Position numbers and translations under genes: made by a program. Shown here one piece after another: positions 37,119-46,459 of a DNA stretch of 64,000 nt. Origin of the DNA: Bacteroides sp. (GTDB lineage Bacteria; Bacillota; Clostridia; Oscillospirales; Acutalibacteraceae); contig JAMPEQ010000003.1 of the NCBI GenBank assembly GCA_023665085.1, positions 159,695-223,694 on the forward strand, read 5' to 3'. Under the pieces are notes generated by a model, which worked only from the letters and a program-made list of their open reading frames with translations, did no database searches and had not been told where the DNA came from. The first letter of the stretch is position 1; every line of letters starts with the position of its first letter.

Positions 37119-37208
37119 ATTGTCACCTTAACTTTCTGCTATTATTTTAAAACATATTGCTTGTTAATTCAAGTGATGATGATAAAATAATGCTATGAGG
37201 TGATATCA

Positions 37209-39464
37209 ATGAGTATTCCAAATGACAAGGAATTTCCGCAATTTAAAATCGCAGAAAGTATAAATGTACAAAATAATTTAGTAAGCAAATACACTGTTGT
37301 GCACAATCGACCTGATAAAATTCTCGGAATGGAGAAGAAAAAAACAGGAATTGTATTGACGCTATCCGCAGCTGCTAAAAAGGCAAATCTTTCGTATACG
37401 CATGAAACGGCACTTCATCTGTTTAAGCCATGTGATACAACAATTGACAGGCTTTATCTTCATATTGAAATTTGGAGTGAAACTATTTTTAAGGTTATGT
37501 TTTCAGTTGAAAAATATCCTGAAAATCCGTTTGCGAATATTCCCAAGGATACAAGAATGCTGATTGCCGATCCTGAAAAGGTAGATTTTGAAATTGATGA
37601 AAATGATAAGATGATAATCTTAAAAACATCTAAAATTGAAATTCATATTGATAAAACGGAAATTAAAATTTCTGCCTTTGACGGCAATGATAAAGAATAC
37701 TTTTCGCAGCGTAAGAATAGTTTCAGAACGCCTGATACCTGTGATCTTGCAGTTGGCACACTTGATAATGAATATCAAATTTTTGATGCATTGGAACTAT
37801 TGTCCGACGAACTGATTTATGGACTTGGGGAGCGTTTTGACAGTTTTGTAAGAAACGGAAGAACAGTTGATTTTCATAATAAGGATGCAGTCGGAACAAC
37901 AAGCAAAAGAACTTATGTCAATATTCCCTTTTATATTTCAACTAAGGGTTATGGTCTGTTTCTTAATTCCGGTTCAAAAACGAATTGGGATATTGCAACA
38001 GATGATGCTGCCAGCCTGCAGTTTTCGGTAAATGATAATCAAATGGAATACTTTGTAATTCAGGGCAGCACACCAAAGGATATTATAAAATCATACTGTA
38101 CTTTAACAGGCTTTGCACCACTCCCTCCACTCTGGAGCTTTGGTTTGTGGATGAGCAGAAACAGCTATATCTCATGGGATGTTGCTTTTGATATTGCTGA
38201 CAAAATCCGTAAATATGACATTCCCTGTGATGTGATACATCTTGATACTGCGTGGTTTAAAACCGACTGGGACTGTGATTTAAAATTTTCAGAAGAGCGT
38301 TTCCCTAATCCGTCTGAAAATATGGCAAAACTCGAAAAAATGGGATTTCACACAACCTTGTGGCAATATAATTTTATTCCCCCAAATGCAGATAACACAC
38401 ACTATCAGGAGGCTGTTGCAAACGGATATCTTGCAAAAAATGAGAATGGAAAGCCTTATCAGCTACCTGAAGAATGTAAAGGCAGTTGGACTAAGGATGT
38501 GATTATTGACTTTTCAAACTCTGATGCAAGAAAATGGTACGGCGATAAAATATTTTCACTTATTAAGATGGGCGCAGGAGCAATAAAAACAGATTTTGGT
38601 GAGGGTATCCCTGTGGATGCAATATATCAGAATATTGACGGAAAGCATTTTCACAATCTATATTCTCTTGTTTATAACAGTACGGTTTTCAATGCATCAA
38701 AGAAAGCAAACGGCGAAAATCTTGTTTGGGCAAGAAGCGGTACAGCAGGCAGTCAGCGTTATCCTATTCACTGGGGCGGTGACAGTCAGTGCAGCTTTGA
38801 AGCTCTTGCCTGCACTCTCAGGGGCGCTCTTTCAATCGGTATAAGTGGTATTCCTTTCTTTTCACACGATATCGGAGGATTTTTAGGTTTGCCTGATGAT
38901 GAACTATATATTCGCTGGGCACAACTCGGATTATTCTCCTCCCATGCAAGATGCCACGGTGCAGGTGACAGCACGCATCGTGAGCCATGGGCATTTTCAG
39001 ATGAAGCTTGTGAAATATTCAGGTATTATGACAAGCTGAGATATTCACTTATGCCATATATTTATGATCAGGCAGAACAGTGCACAAAAACAGGTTTGCC
39101 TATGATGAGGGCATTGTATCTTGAATACTCAACTGACAGAAATGTTTATCATATTGATGATGAGTATATGTTTGGTGACAGTATTCTTGTTGTCCCTGTT
39201 CTTACACCGCTTTCAAAAACAAATATCAGAAATGTTTATCTTCCAAAAGGTGTATGGTTTGACTTTTTTACAAAAGAAAAAATCGTATCAACAGGTATGT
39301 GGATAGAAAAAACGGTTGATTTAAAAACAATGCCGCTTTATATAAAGGAAGATACTGTATTGAATTATTGCAGTGCAGACAAATCACTTATGAATGGTTA
39401 CGGCAAAATTATCAAAACAGAAATTTGGAAAGATAACATAATTATAATTAATATTGATGAATAA
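37209..39464 (+). CDS. Alpha-xylosidase-like, glycoside hydrolase family 31
   Basis: The likely activity is hydrolysis of alpha-xylosides (YicI-like) in xyloglucan fragments; alpha-glucosidase activity is an alternative. The N-terminal beta domain contains YGLGERFDSF near residue 208. The barrel has CDVIHLDTAWFKTDWDCD near residue 338, the nucleophile in KTDFGEG near residue 461 and the acid/base in WGGDSQCS near residue 521. The YicI-type DTAWFK and KTDFGE text favours xyloside. 751 residues, no signal peptide. The ATG at 37209 follows GAGGTG by six bases; the GTG at 37200 is inside that site. Confidence 0.9.
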   Translation: MSIPNDKEFPQFKIAESINVQNNLVSKYTVVHNRPDKILGMEKKKTGIVLTLSAAAKKANLSYTHETALHLFKPCDTTIDRLYLHIEIWSETIFKVMFSVEKYPENPFANIPKDTRMLIADPEKVDFEIDENDKMIILKTSKIEIHIDKTEIKISAFDGNDKEYFSQRKNSFRTPDTCDLAVGTLDNEYQIFDALELLSDELIYGLGERFDSFVRNGRTVDFHNKDAVGTTSKRTYVNIPFYISTKGYGLFLNSGSKTNWDIATDDAASLQFSVNDNQMEYFVIQGSTPKDIIKSYCTLTGFAPLPPLWSFGLWMSRNSYISWDVAFDIADKIRKYDIPCDVIHLDTAWFKTDWDCDLKFSEERFPNPSENMAKLEKMGFHTTLWQYNFIPPNADNTHYQEAVANGYLAKNENGKPYQLPEECKGSWTKDVIIDFSNSDARKWYGDKIFSLIKMGAGAIKTDFGEGIPVDAIYQNIDGKHFHNLYSLVYNSTVFNASKKANGENLVWARSGTAGSQRYPIHWGGDSQCSFEALACTLRGALSIGISGIPFFSHDIGGFLGLPDDELYIRWAQLGLFSSHARCHGAGDSTHREPWAFSDEACEIFRYYDKLRYSLMPYIYDQAEQCTKTGLPMMRALYLEYSTDRNVYHIDDEYMFGDSILVVPVLTPLSKTNIRNVYLPKGVWFDFFTKEKIVSTGMWIEKTVDLKTMPLYIKEDTVLNYCSADKSLMNGYGKIIKTEIWKDNIIIINIDE

Positions 39465-39550
39465 AATGCTGTTTTTTTAATATCTTGATATATATATAAT
39501 ATATACTTATGCTTCATTCGGTATAAACAGTACTGATTATAGAATTATAG

Positions 39551-39640
39551 AAGTCGTTTACATAGTGATAACACGCTATACGGGTAGAGTTACCGGTTCT
39601 CTTGATGGTGTTATACACTTATGTAAACGGCTTTTGTTTT
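39551..39640 (+). repeat. Long imperfect hairpin downstream of the GH31 gene
   Basis: The left arm AAGTCGTTTACATAGTG-ATAACAC (39551-39574) pairs with GTGTTATACACTTATGTAAACGGCTT (39608-39633), with only small bulges. The 33-base loop has its own GGTA-GAGT-TACC stem. A loose T tract follows. It could be the GH31 terminator or a miniature mobile element. Nothing else is recognised in the 315-base gap apart from the next terminator. Confidence 0.6.
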
Positions 39641-39684
39641 GCATAAAGAAGGACTGTCGATATAGAAAATTTGTTAAAATTATA

Positions 39685-39715
39685 AAAACGGTACATCTTT
39701 TGAATGTACCGTTTT
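39685..39715. terminator. Bidirectional terminator
   Basis: The hairpin AAAACGGTACAT/ATGTACCGTTTT lies between the GH31 region and the convergent zinc-ribbon gene. Confidence 0.75.
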
Positions 39716-39779
39716 CATATGTGAAACTTCATTATTGCATTTGCACGTAACTAAACGATGTTTTTTATGTATCTTCTTA

Positions 39780-40310
39780 TTAAAATACCGATCCTGCAAT
39801 TCCTGTTGCACCAATAACAAATGTAAATACTAATATCATAACGATGGCAGCAAAAACCCATAAAACTATAGGTATGGCAATTCCTAGGCTGTTCAGCCTT
39901 TTGGCTTTAGCTTTTTTATCAAAGGTTTCAGGCATATCAGCAACAGAATTAGCTTTTGATAATCCTATTATTCCGCAGATTATACCAACAATAGGTGAGA
40001 ACAGAATGCCAAGTATTATAGCAAGGATACCTAAAGTTTTTGCATCATCAAGATTTCTTGCTGCATCTGCATAATACTGAGCCTGCTGATTAAAGCCATA
40101 TTGATTATTGCCCTGATTAAAAAAATTCTCCTGAGTATTTTGAGTATATCCGTTATTCTGCTGATATGCGCCATGCTGACAGTTTTCCTGATCTGTATTT
40201 GGAGTAAAATAAGTTCCGTCCTGGGTAGTATGATTGTCTGCCTTTGTTTGACAGCAAGGACAATAACTATATCCGTCAGGAATGACCTGTCCGCAGTTTT
40301 TACAATACAT
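39780..40310 (-). CDS. Zinc-ribbon membrane protein (DUF4190-like)
   Basis: 176 residues. An N-terminal zinc ribbon CKNCGQVIPDGYSYCPCC (two CxxC pairs) leads into a Gln/Asn/Tyr-rich linker (residues 35-85), then two hydrophobic helices (about 95-122 and 145-172) with a short basic loop between. The layout is common for membrane proteins of unknown role in Firmicutes. The ATG at 40310 has AAGAGGAT upstream; the ATG at 40328 lies before that site and is less likely. Confidence 0.75.
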   Translation of the reverse strand: MYCKNCGQVIPDGYSYCPCCQTKADNHTTQDGTYFTPNTDQENCQHGAYQQNNGYTQNTQENFFNQGNNQYGFNQQAQYYADAARNLDDAKTLGILAIILGILFSPIVGIICGIIGLSKANSVADMPETFDKKAKAKRLNSLGIAIPIVLWVFAAIVMILVFTFVIGATGIAGSVF

Positions 40311-40548
40311 AATTAATCCTCTTTTCATTACTTATATTAATTACATTCTACTACACGTAAATTATTTAGTCAATAAAATAGTTATTCGCTTTTTTCGTAT
40401 ATATACACAATTTGTGAATTTTTGGGCTGAAATAAATTTATTTTAATATTTTTATAGCTGAAAATAGTATTTTGATGCTATAAAAAGGCTTCACCCGCCC
40501 TATAGGTGTAGGAGCTTCCTACGAAATATCGGAAAAGGAGATGATTTA

Positions 40549-40884
40549 ATGTCACGGCGAAAGAGGATAACACAAAAGGATGTGTGCGAAGGTTTAAGGC
40601 GCTTAGCCTTTGGAGAGATAACAGATGCGGTAACACTTCTTTTTGAATCCGAAGAGAACATACTTGCCACTCTTAGCTCGCTTGATTTATTCAATGTCAA
40701 CGAGATAAAAAGATCTAAGGGCGGGGGTATGGAAATTAAATTCTTTGACAGGCTCAAGGCACTGGAAAAGTTAAGAGAGGTAGTGGAGTTTGAAAATGAA
40801 AGCGGCTCAGTATCTTTTTATGAAGCACTGGAAAAAAGCTCTGCGATGATTAAGCATGAAAATGGAGCTGAGGAGTATGAATAA
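40549..40884 (+). CDS. Phage-like terminase small subunit
   Basis: 111 residues, helical, starting with RRKRITQKDVCEGLRRLAFG, a putative HTH, and ending in an acidic tail. It overlaps the large subunit start. Size and position in front of the terminase large subunit identify it; sequence alone would be weak. It would bind the packaging site on DNA. AAAAGGAG precedes 40549. The 220 bases upstream are AT-rich with small hairpins (GTAGGA-GCT-TCCTAC at 40508-40522), and no integrase or repressor is seen. Confidence 0.75.
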   Translation: MSRRKRITQKDVCEGLRRLAFGEITDAVTLLFESEENILATLSSLDLFNVNEIKRSKGGGMEIKFFDRLKALEKLREVVEFENESGSVSFYEALEKSSAMIKHENGAEEYE

Positions 40885-42136
40885 ATTTATACCTTTTTCC
40901 AAAAAACAGCTTTTGGTGCTTAATTGGTGGTGCAGCAACAGTGATGTACATAATAAGAACGGTATAATATGCGACGGTGCAGTAAGAAGCGGTAAAACGC
41001 TTTGTATGAGCATTTCATTTATCTGCTGGGCGTTTTACAATTTTAGTGATACCTCGTTCGCGTTATGCGGAAAAACCATCACTTCACTGAGACGAAATGT
41101 AATAACGCCTCTTCTGCCTGTTCTTAAGGATTTAGGCTTCAGCTGTGACTATAAAATCAGCAGAAATTATTTGGAAATATCAAGAGATAAGAACACAAAC
41201 AGATTTTACATATTCGGCGGAAGAGATGAATCGTCGGCATCACTGATACAGGGTATGACACTGGGCGGTGTAATGCTTGATGAGGTTGCACTTATGCCAA
41301 GATCCTTTGTTGAGCAGGCACTTGCAAGATGTTCGCTTGAAAAATCCAAATATTTTTTCAACTGCAATCCCGAACATCCTTATCATTGGTTTTATCTTGA
41401 GTGGATTAAAAAGAGCGAAGAGAAAAATGTTTTATACCTTCATTTTAATATGGATGATAATCCTTCTCTTTCAAAATCAGTGAAAAACCGATATAAAAGT
41501 TTGTACTCAGGTGTATTTTATGAACGCTTTATTGAAGGCAAATGGGTTGTGGCAGATGGTTTGGTGTATCCCATGTTTGACTACAGCAGACATATTAAAG
41601 AGTACAATGGTGATTTCAGCGAATATTACCTTTCCTGCGATTACGGAACAGTTAATCCCTTTTCTCTTGGTCTTTGGGGAAAGGGAACAGACGGTTGGTA
41701 CAGAATTAATGAATACTATCATTCAAGCCGTGATGCAGGAGTTCAGCTTACTGACGAGGAATATTACAGTGCTTTGGAAAATCTGGCAAACGGCAGAAAA
41801 ATCAGTGCTGTAATAATTGATCCGTCAGCAGCGTCATTTATTCAAACTGTTAAGAGACATGGTGAATATAAGGTCATAAAGGCAGATAATGATGTTATTT
41901 CAGGAATTAATCGTGTATGTCAAGCATTAAAAAACGGCGAGATTTTTTTCAGCTCTGCGTGCACCGATACTGTCAGAGAATTTTCTATTTACCGCTGGGA
42001 TAACAGTATAAGAAGAGATGCACCGAAAAAAGAAAATGATCATGCAATGGATGACATAAGGTATTTTGTTTCTACAGTGCTTAACAAAAACGAAGTCAGC
42101 GTACCTTTTGCTTCTGTTGTAATAGAAAGGAAATGA
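40877..42136 (+). CDS. Phage-like terminase large subunit (PBSX XtmB-like)
   Basis: This is the DNA-packaging motor ATPase/nuclease. Walker A is GAVRSGKT near residue 33, the Walker B region GVMLDEVALMP near residue 130, the coupling region NCNPEHPYHW near 160, and the C-terminal RNase H-like nuclease with acidic residues at SCDYGTVNPF near 253, VIIDPSAASF near residue 320 and DHAMDDIRY near residue 395. About 419 residues, all family parts present, so it looks active. Start 40877 with GAGGAG, overlapping the small subunit by 8 bases. Confidence 0.92.
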   Translation: MNKFIPFSKKQLLVLNWWCSNSDVHNKNGIICDGAVRSGKTLCMSISFICWAFYNFSDTSFALCGKTITSLRRNVITPLLPVLKDLGFSCDYKISRNYLEISRDKNTNRFYIFGGRDESSASLIQGMTLGGVMLDEVALMPRSFVEQALARCSLEKSKYFFNCNPEHPYHWFYLEWIKKSEEKNVLYLHFNMDDNPSLSKSVKNRYKSLYSGVFYERFIEGKWVVADGLVYPMFDYSRHIKEYNGDFSEYYLSCDYGTVNPFSLGLWGKGTDGWYRINEYYHSSRDAGVQLTDEEYYSALENLANGRKISAVIIDPSAASFIQTVKRHGEYKVIKADNDVISGINRVCQALKNGEIFFSSACTDTVREFSIYRWDNSIRRDAPKKENDHAMDDIRYFVSTVLNKNEVSVPFASVVIERK

Positions 42137-42140
42137 GGCT

Positions 42141-43265
42141 TTGGGTTTATTTAATTCCAAAAGGAAGGTCAAAAGCAATTCTCATGCTCTTGCAGTACAG
42201 ACTTCCTCTAATTCCACGCATCCTTACTATCAGCTGGGATCATACATACCTATGAGCAGAGAGGCGAGAGTTTATTCTTCTGTCAGAGATGCTGTGCCTA
42301 TTATTGATGCGGCTATTAACAAGATAGTAAGACTATGTGAAGGATTTCATTTTGAGACAGGAAATGAAATTCTTGATAAGCAGATAAACAGTTATTTTAA
42401 TGAAATTAATGTTGGCGGAAATCAGCAGGGAATAAGTGCATTTATTTCAAATTATCTTAATCAGCTTTTAACTTTCGGTACTGCAGTCGGAGAAATTGTT
42501 GTTGATAAGGACGGTATATATGCTCTTTATAACAGTGAGCTGACAGAGCTTGAGCTGAAAAGAGCATCAAATAACATTGATGTTGATTTTTATAATTTTG
42601 GTCAGAAAATAACTAATCCACAGCTTATTCTTTATTCCGTACTTAATCCAAAACCATCTGATTTGTGCGGAACAAGCATTTTGCAGGGATTACCGTTTAT
42701 AAGTGATATATTAATGAAAATATATAACACTATAGGCGAAAACTGGGAGCATGCAGGCAATATCAGATATTCTGTAGTATGCAAACCAGGAGAATCAGCA
42801 GATGCATCTGATGCACAAAAGAAAGCCGAGACTATTGCAAATGCATGGAGTGAAGCAATGAGCAGTAAGGCGGTTAAAGATTTTGTTGCAGTAGGTGATG
42901 TCAGTGTTTCTGTAATAGGTGCAGACAATGTTATGCTCAATAGTGAAATACCGGTAAGACAGCTTCTTGAGCAGATAATTGCAAAAACAGGACTGCCGCC
43001 GTTTATGCTGGGTTTAAGCTGGTCTTCAACTGAACGAATGAGCATCCAGCAGGCAGATATTCTTACTACAGAGCTTGAATCCTACAGAAGAATACTTACG
43101 CCTGTTATCAAAAAAATAGGTGATATGTATCTTGCATTTCAGGGAGAAGCTGCATCTATTGAGGTGGTCTGGGATGACATTACACTTCAGGATGAGTGTG
43201 ACAGTGCCAGAGCGGAGCTTTATCTTGCTCAGGCAGAAAAAATAAGATGGGAGGAGTTGAATTAA
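42141..43265 (+). CDS. Phage-like portal protein
   Basis: 374 residues forming the portal ring at the capsid vertex through which DNA enters. Recognised by VRDAVPIIDAAINKIVRL near residue 50, the WEHAGNIRYSVV segment and the C-terminal helical region LGLSWSSTERMSIQQADIL. It is slightly short compared with typical SPP1-type portals (about 450-500). The start is TTG at 42141, with AGGAAATGAGG upstream, directly after the terminase stop. Its stop overlaps the next ATG. Confidence 0.88.
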   Translation: MGLFNSKRKVKSNSHALAVQTSSNSTHPYYQLGSYIPMSREARVYSSVRDAVPIIDAAINKIVRLCEGFHFETGNEILDKQINSYFNEINVGGNQQGISAFISNYLNQLLTFGTAVGEIVVDKDGIYALYNSELTELELKRASNNIDVDFYNFGQKITNPQLILYSVLNPKPSDLCGTSILQGLPFISDILMKIYNTIGENWEHAGNIRYSVVCKPGESADASDAQKKAETIANAWSEAMSSKAVKDFVAVGDVSVSVIGADNVMLNSEIPVRQLLEQIIAKTGLPPFMLGLSWSSTERMSIQQADILTTELESYRRILTPVIKKIGDMYLAFQGEAASIEVVWDDITLQDECDSARAELYLAQAEKIRWEELN

Positions 43266-44224
43266 TGCAGGGATATATTGAGAAAAGTCTGCAGATTGAG
43301 ACGGCTGACGTGGAGAAAATAAATAATTTTACACGCAGTGAATTCTCTGAAGATAAGCTGTATGCATTTACTGTTGCACTTTGCAATAATGATATTGACA
43401 GGGATTATGAAAAATTTTCTGTTGATTCACTTTATGAGCTTAGTGAAAAGTTTATTGGCAAAACAGGAATCAGTGATCATTCAATGAAATCTTCAGATCA
43501 GAAGGCACGAATTTTTGATGCATGGGTTGAAAAGCTTGATGGGAAAAAGACTGCTGACGGCGAAGATTTTTATCAGCTTAAAGCAAAGGCATATATGCTG
43601 AAAACAGATGAAAATATGCCTTTTATTGCCGAGATTGAAGCGGGAATAAAAAAAGAGGTTTCCATTTCATGCTCGGTGGAAAAAAGTGTTTGCTCAATTT
43701 GCGGAAATGACAAAAAGCATAGTTCCTGTCAGCACTATAACGGAAAAAACTATGACGGAAAATTGGCATATTCGGTATTAAGCGGTGTTAAAGATGCATA
43801 CGAATTCAGCTTTGTTGCGGTTCCTGCTCAAATAGAGGCAGGAGTAACAAAGTCCTATAAGAATAAAGGAGAAGATGTTTCAATGAATGATATTGTAAAC
43901 ACATTAAAAAGCTGTGACAATCAGGTTGTTCTTTCAAAGCTTCAGGCAATGGAGCTTTCGACTTACATAGAAAAACTTGACGAAGAGGCTAAGCTTGGAA
44001 AACAGTATAAGAAAAATCTTACTGATGAGGTGGTAAGCCTTTGTGCAAAGGCAATGCCTGAAATGGATTTAAAGATATTCAGCGGTGTTGCACAGGTTAT
44101 GACAACCAGTGAGCTTATGTCATTTAAAAAAGCTTTTATGAAAAAGCAGGCACCGGAGAGTGCTGTTCTGCAGTTAAAGCCGGCAGAAAAAACAACATCA
44201 GGCTTTAATCAATTTAAAATATAA
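43265..44224 (+). CDS. Phage-like prohead protease with scaffold-like C-terminus
   Basis: 319 residues. Residues about 15-200 resemble U35/XkdF-type prohead proteases, with GISDHSMKSSDQKARIFDA and the EVSISCSVEKSVCSICGND segment. The latter contains the CxxC...C...H cluster seen in this family (CSICG, CQHY), probably a metal knuckle. VAYEFSFVAVP-like text closes the protease part. The last 100 residues are helical and charged, fitting a scaffold. It trims the capsid shell during maturation. Start 43265 with GGGAGGAG nine bases upstream. Confidence 0.82.
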   Translation: MQGYIEKSLQIETADVEKINNFTRSEFSEDKLYAFTVALCNNDIDRDYEKFSVDSLYELSEKFIGKTGISDHSMKSSDQKARIFDAWVEKLDGKKTADGEDFYQLKAKAYMLKTDENMPFIAEIEAGIKKEVSISCSVEKSVCSICGNDKKHSSCQHYNGKNYDGKLAYSVLSGVKDAYEFSFVAVPAQIEAGVTKSYKNKGEDVSMNDIVNTLKSCDNQVVLSKLQAMELSTYIEKLDEEAKLGKQYKKNLTDEVVSLCAKAMPEMDLKIFSGVAQVMTTSELMSFKKAFMKKQAPESAVLQLKPAEKTTSGFNQFKI

Positions 44225-44245
44225 CTTATTTTGGGAGGAAAAATT

Positions 44246-45232
44246 ATGTCTTTTGATAATATTAAACTTGAAAAAGGATTATATACAACAGGTAAATCAT
44301 TTACAGATGCCCTTGAGGCAATCGATCCGTCTGAAAATTACAAGGGAACTTCTCTTGAGGGACTGGATGCATATGAACGTCAGCTTAAGAGATTTGACAT
44401 CAAGGTATCAGGAAATGATTCTGATACTGTTTCAAAATTTTTCAGTACAACAGACTCTTCTGTATTGTTTCCTGAATATATTTCAAGAGCTGTTAAAGCA
44501 GGTATGGACAGACTTGATAAGGTTGAAAAGATTGTGGCAACTACAACACAGATTGACAGCCTTGATTACAGAAGCATAAGATTTGACGATGCAACTGATT
44601 TTCATCTTGAGGAAACAGAAGAGGGTGCAACCTTTAAGGATTGTGAAATCAAGCTTAAGGATGAGCTCACTCCGCTGAAGAAATACGGCAGAGTTCTTAA
44701 TGCATCCTATGAAGCAATTAAGTTCCAGAAACTTGATGTATTTTCTATTGCTCTTAAACATATCGGTGAAACAATTTCAAACGATCAGTTTTTATCTGCT
44801 ATTGAGGTAATCGGCGGATGTGATGATATTAAGCAGATTGACATTAATAAGGAAGAACTTAAATATGACGGTCTTGTAGATATGTGGTGTGCGGCTAAGC
44901 CTTTTAATATGGATGTTATTATTGCAACAAGAGATGTCCTGGCAAAAATTCTTAAGCTTCCTGAGCTTCGTGATGCTAATGCAGGACTTAATTTTCATGG
45001 CTCAGGAAAAATGATTACTCCATTTGGTGCAGAGCTTGTTTATCCGAATACAGGTAATGACATGCCTTTGCTTATTGGTCTTGACAAGTACAATTCTATT
45101 GAAAAAATTCAGGCCGGCGGAGTGCTTACTGAATTTGATAAGCTTATTGACAGGCAGATTGAACGTGCTGCAATTTCTACAATCGTAGGTTTTTCACCAA
45201 TCTATGGTCAGTCAATTATCGTAGGTAACTAA
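44246..45232 (+). CDS. Phage-like major capsid protein
   Basis: 328 residues with the HK97-like E-loop and P-domain layout: an N-terminal region to about residue 75, then SSVLFPEYISRAVKAGMDR, FHLEETEEGATF (candidate E-loop), LTPLKKYGRVLNASYEA (P-domain start), and the end TIVGFSPIYGQSIIV. Strong GGGAGG site before 44246; this gene is expected to be the most strongly translated. It is intact, with codon usage like its neighbours. Confidence 0.85.
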   Translation: MSFDNIKLEKGLYTTGKSFTDALEAIDPSENYKGTSLEGLDAYERQLKRFDIKVSGNDSDTVSKFFSTTDSSVLFPEYISRAVKAGMDRLDKVEKIVATTTQIDSLDYRSIRFDDATDFHLEETEEGATFKDCEIKLKDELTPLKKYGRVLNASYEAIKFQKLDVFSIALKHIGETISNDQFLSAIEVIGGCDDIKQIDINKEELKYDGLVDMWCAAKPFNMDVIIATRDVLAKILKLPELRDANAGLNFHGSGKMITPFGAELVYPNTGNDMPLLIGLDKYNSIEKIQAGGVLTEFDKLIDRQIERAAISTIVGFSPIYGQSIIVGN

Positions 45233-45253
45233 TCTAAGAAAAGAGGACAGTCT

Positions 45254-45613
45254 ATGACAGATTATAATTCAGTGTTTGAACAGCTTATGGTTATATTAGG
45301 CTGTGCACAAAATGAACTGGCTGATTTTGAAAACCACATTAACAGTTCTATAGAGTATGTCCAATCAATTCTTACAGATAAAGAAAAAGCAGATGATTTA
45401 AGAATAATAAATCTTTGTGCAGCAGCTGCTGCGGTGAAAATAGCTGTTATCAAAGATGTTGACAGTGATGATATTTCGTCATTTTCAGCAGGTGATGTAT
45501 CATATACAAAGGATACATCACCAATTGATAGGCTTAAGGCTTTATATGAAATTGCAAGAAATGAATGCGGTGCAATGATTTATGATAATGCTTTTTCATT
45601 TGAGGCGGTGTAA
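45254..45613 (+). CDS. Head-tail connector-like protein (XkdH position)
   Basis: 119 residues, helical, beginning EQLMVILGC and containing INLCAAAAAVKIAV. Size, place after the capsid gene and the repeated Ala-rich helices fit a gp6-type head completion protein. The assignment rests on order more than on sequence. Confidence 0.6.
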   Translation: MTDYNSVFEQLMVILGCAQNELADFENHINSSIEYVQSILTDKEKADDLRIINLCAAAAAVKIAVIKDVDSDDISSFSAGDVSYTKDTSPIDRLKALYEIARNECGAMIYDNAFSFEAV

Positions 45614-45614
45614 T

Positions 45615-45974
45615 ATGAAGGAAGCTAATATAGTTAAGCATCAGCTTGATAAAATAGGAAATTCTGTTTATCTGCAGGATGGAAGCTGGAATTCTATGCC
45701 GTATAAGGCAAGTATTTCAAGGCTATGGAAGAAAAAAAGCTCAAATTTTGAAACGATTCACACCGAGCTTGGCGAAGCGTTGTCGGTATACTATTTGTAT
45801 GCAGGACCATACAATCATGATATTACAGTTTTGTCAGATGATGCTGTGCTTGTATACAATGATGAAAAATATGAATTCAAATATAAGGATGCAGTAAAGA
45901 TAAAAGACGAAACTGTATATTATTCCGGCGTGCTGAGAAAAATCAGGGAGGCTGATTTTGATGAAACTGTATAA
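45615..45974 (+). CDS. Minor head/connector protein (XkdI position)
   Basis: 119 residues with beta-rich text (SVYLQDGSWNSMPYKASISRL, AGPYNHDITV). It fits the small second head-tail joining protein. The ATG at 45615 follows GAGGCGG directly after the preceding stop, and the end overlaps the next start. Assigned by position. Confidence 0.55.
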   Translation: MKEANIVKHQLDKIGNSVYLQDGSWNSMPYKASISRLWKKKSSNFETIHTELGEALSVYYLYAGPYNHDITVLSDDAVLVYNDEKYEFKYKDAVKIKDETVYYSGVLRKIREADFDETV

Positions 45975-46362
45975 TATAGTTCCGGAAATAAAATCTGTCC
46001 TCAAGTCATCTAAGAAAATGATTGGGGCTAAAATTATCAGCGGATTTCCGGCTGGAAATAAGCCGACAAAGATTGAAAATGTAGTGATTTCTTTAGGAAT
46101 CGAAAGGGTTGATTTTGAACCGGCTGAAATTGAGGACAGTACAAGAACAGGACAAGTCAGCATATATGCTGACATATATGCACCTGCTAAGCTTAAAGGT
46201 GATATTAGTTACAGAGTTCTTTGCATTCTTTGTGATTCGCTGAAAGATTACAATATTATTTCAATATCGGCGCAAAAAATGGAGTATCAGAAGGATATAC
46301 AAGCCTTTGTAACAAAAACAGTTATAACTTTCAGTGATAAATTTACATTTGGGGGTACTTAA
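45961..46362 (+). CDS. Tail completion/terminator-like protein (XkdJ position)
   Basis: 133 residues: MKLYNIVPEIKSVLKSSKK, SLGIERVDFEPAEIED, VSIYADIYAPAKLKGD. The alpha-beta layout fits the ring that caps the tail. The next genes should be sheath and tube, but they are missing; the downstream gene is a LysM tail-assembly protein. The start is the ATG at 45961 (GGGAGG upstream). Confidence 0.55.
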   Translation: MKLYNIVPEIKSVLKSSKKMIGAKIISGFPAGNKPTKIENVVISLGIERVDFEPAEIEDSTRTGQVSIYADIYAPAKLKGDISYRVLCILCDSLKDYNIISISAQKMEYQKDIQAFVTKTVITFSDKFTFGGT

Positions 46363-46363
46363 T

Positions 46364-46459
46364 ATGAATGAAAATATTGATGCTGCAGAACAGTTGAGTG
46401 AAATCATAAGACTTGATCAAAAGCGATATGACAGCAGTGCAGGAGGAGATTGGTATTAA
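46364..46459 (+). CDS. Small 31-residue protein at the missing-tail junction
   Basis: The frame begins one base after the previous stop, with GGGGG eight bases before the ATG. It encodes 31 residues starting NENIDAAEQLSEIIRLDQK and ends at TAA 46457-46459, inside the next gene. It is charged and probably helical. It may be a leftover of the lost sheath-to-tape-measure block (for example a fused N-terminus) or a translation coupler for the LysM gene. I know no homologue. Confidence 0.5.
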   Translation: MNENIDAAEQLSEIIRLDQKRYDSSAGGDWY

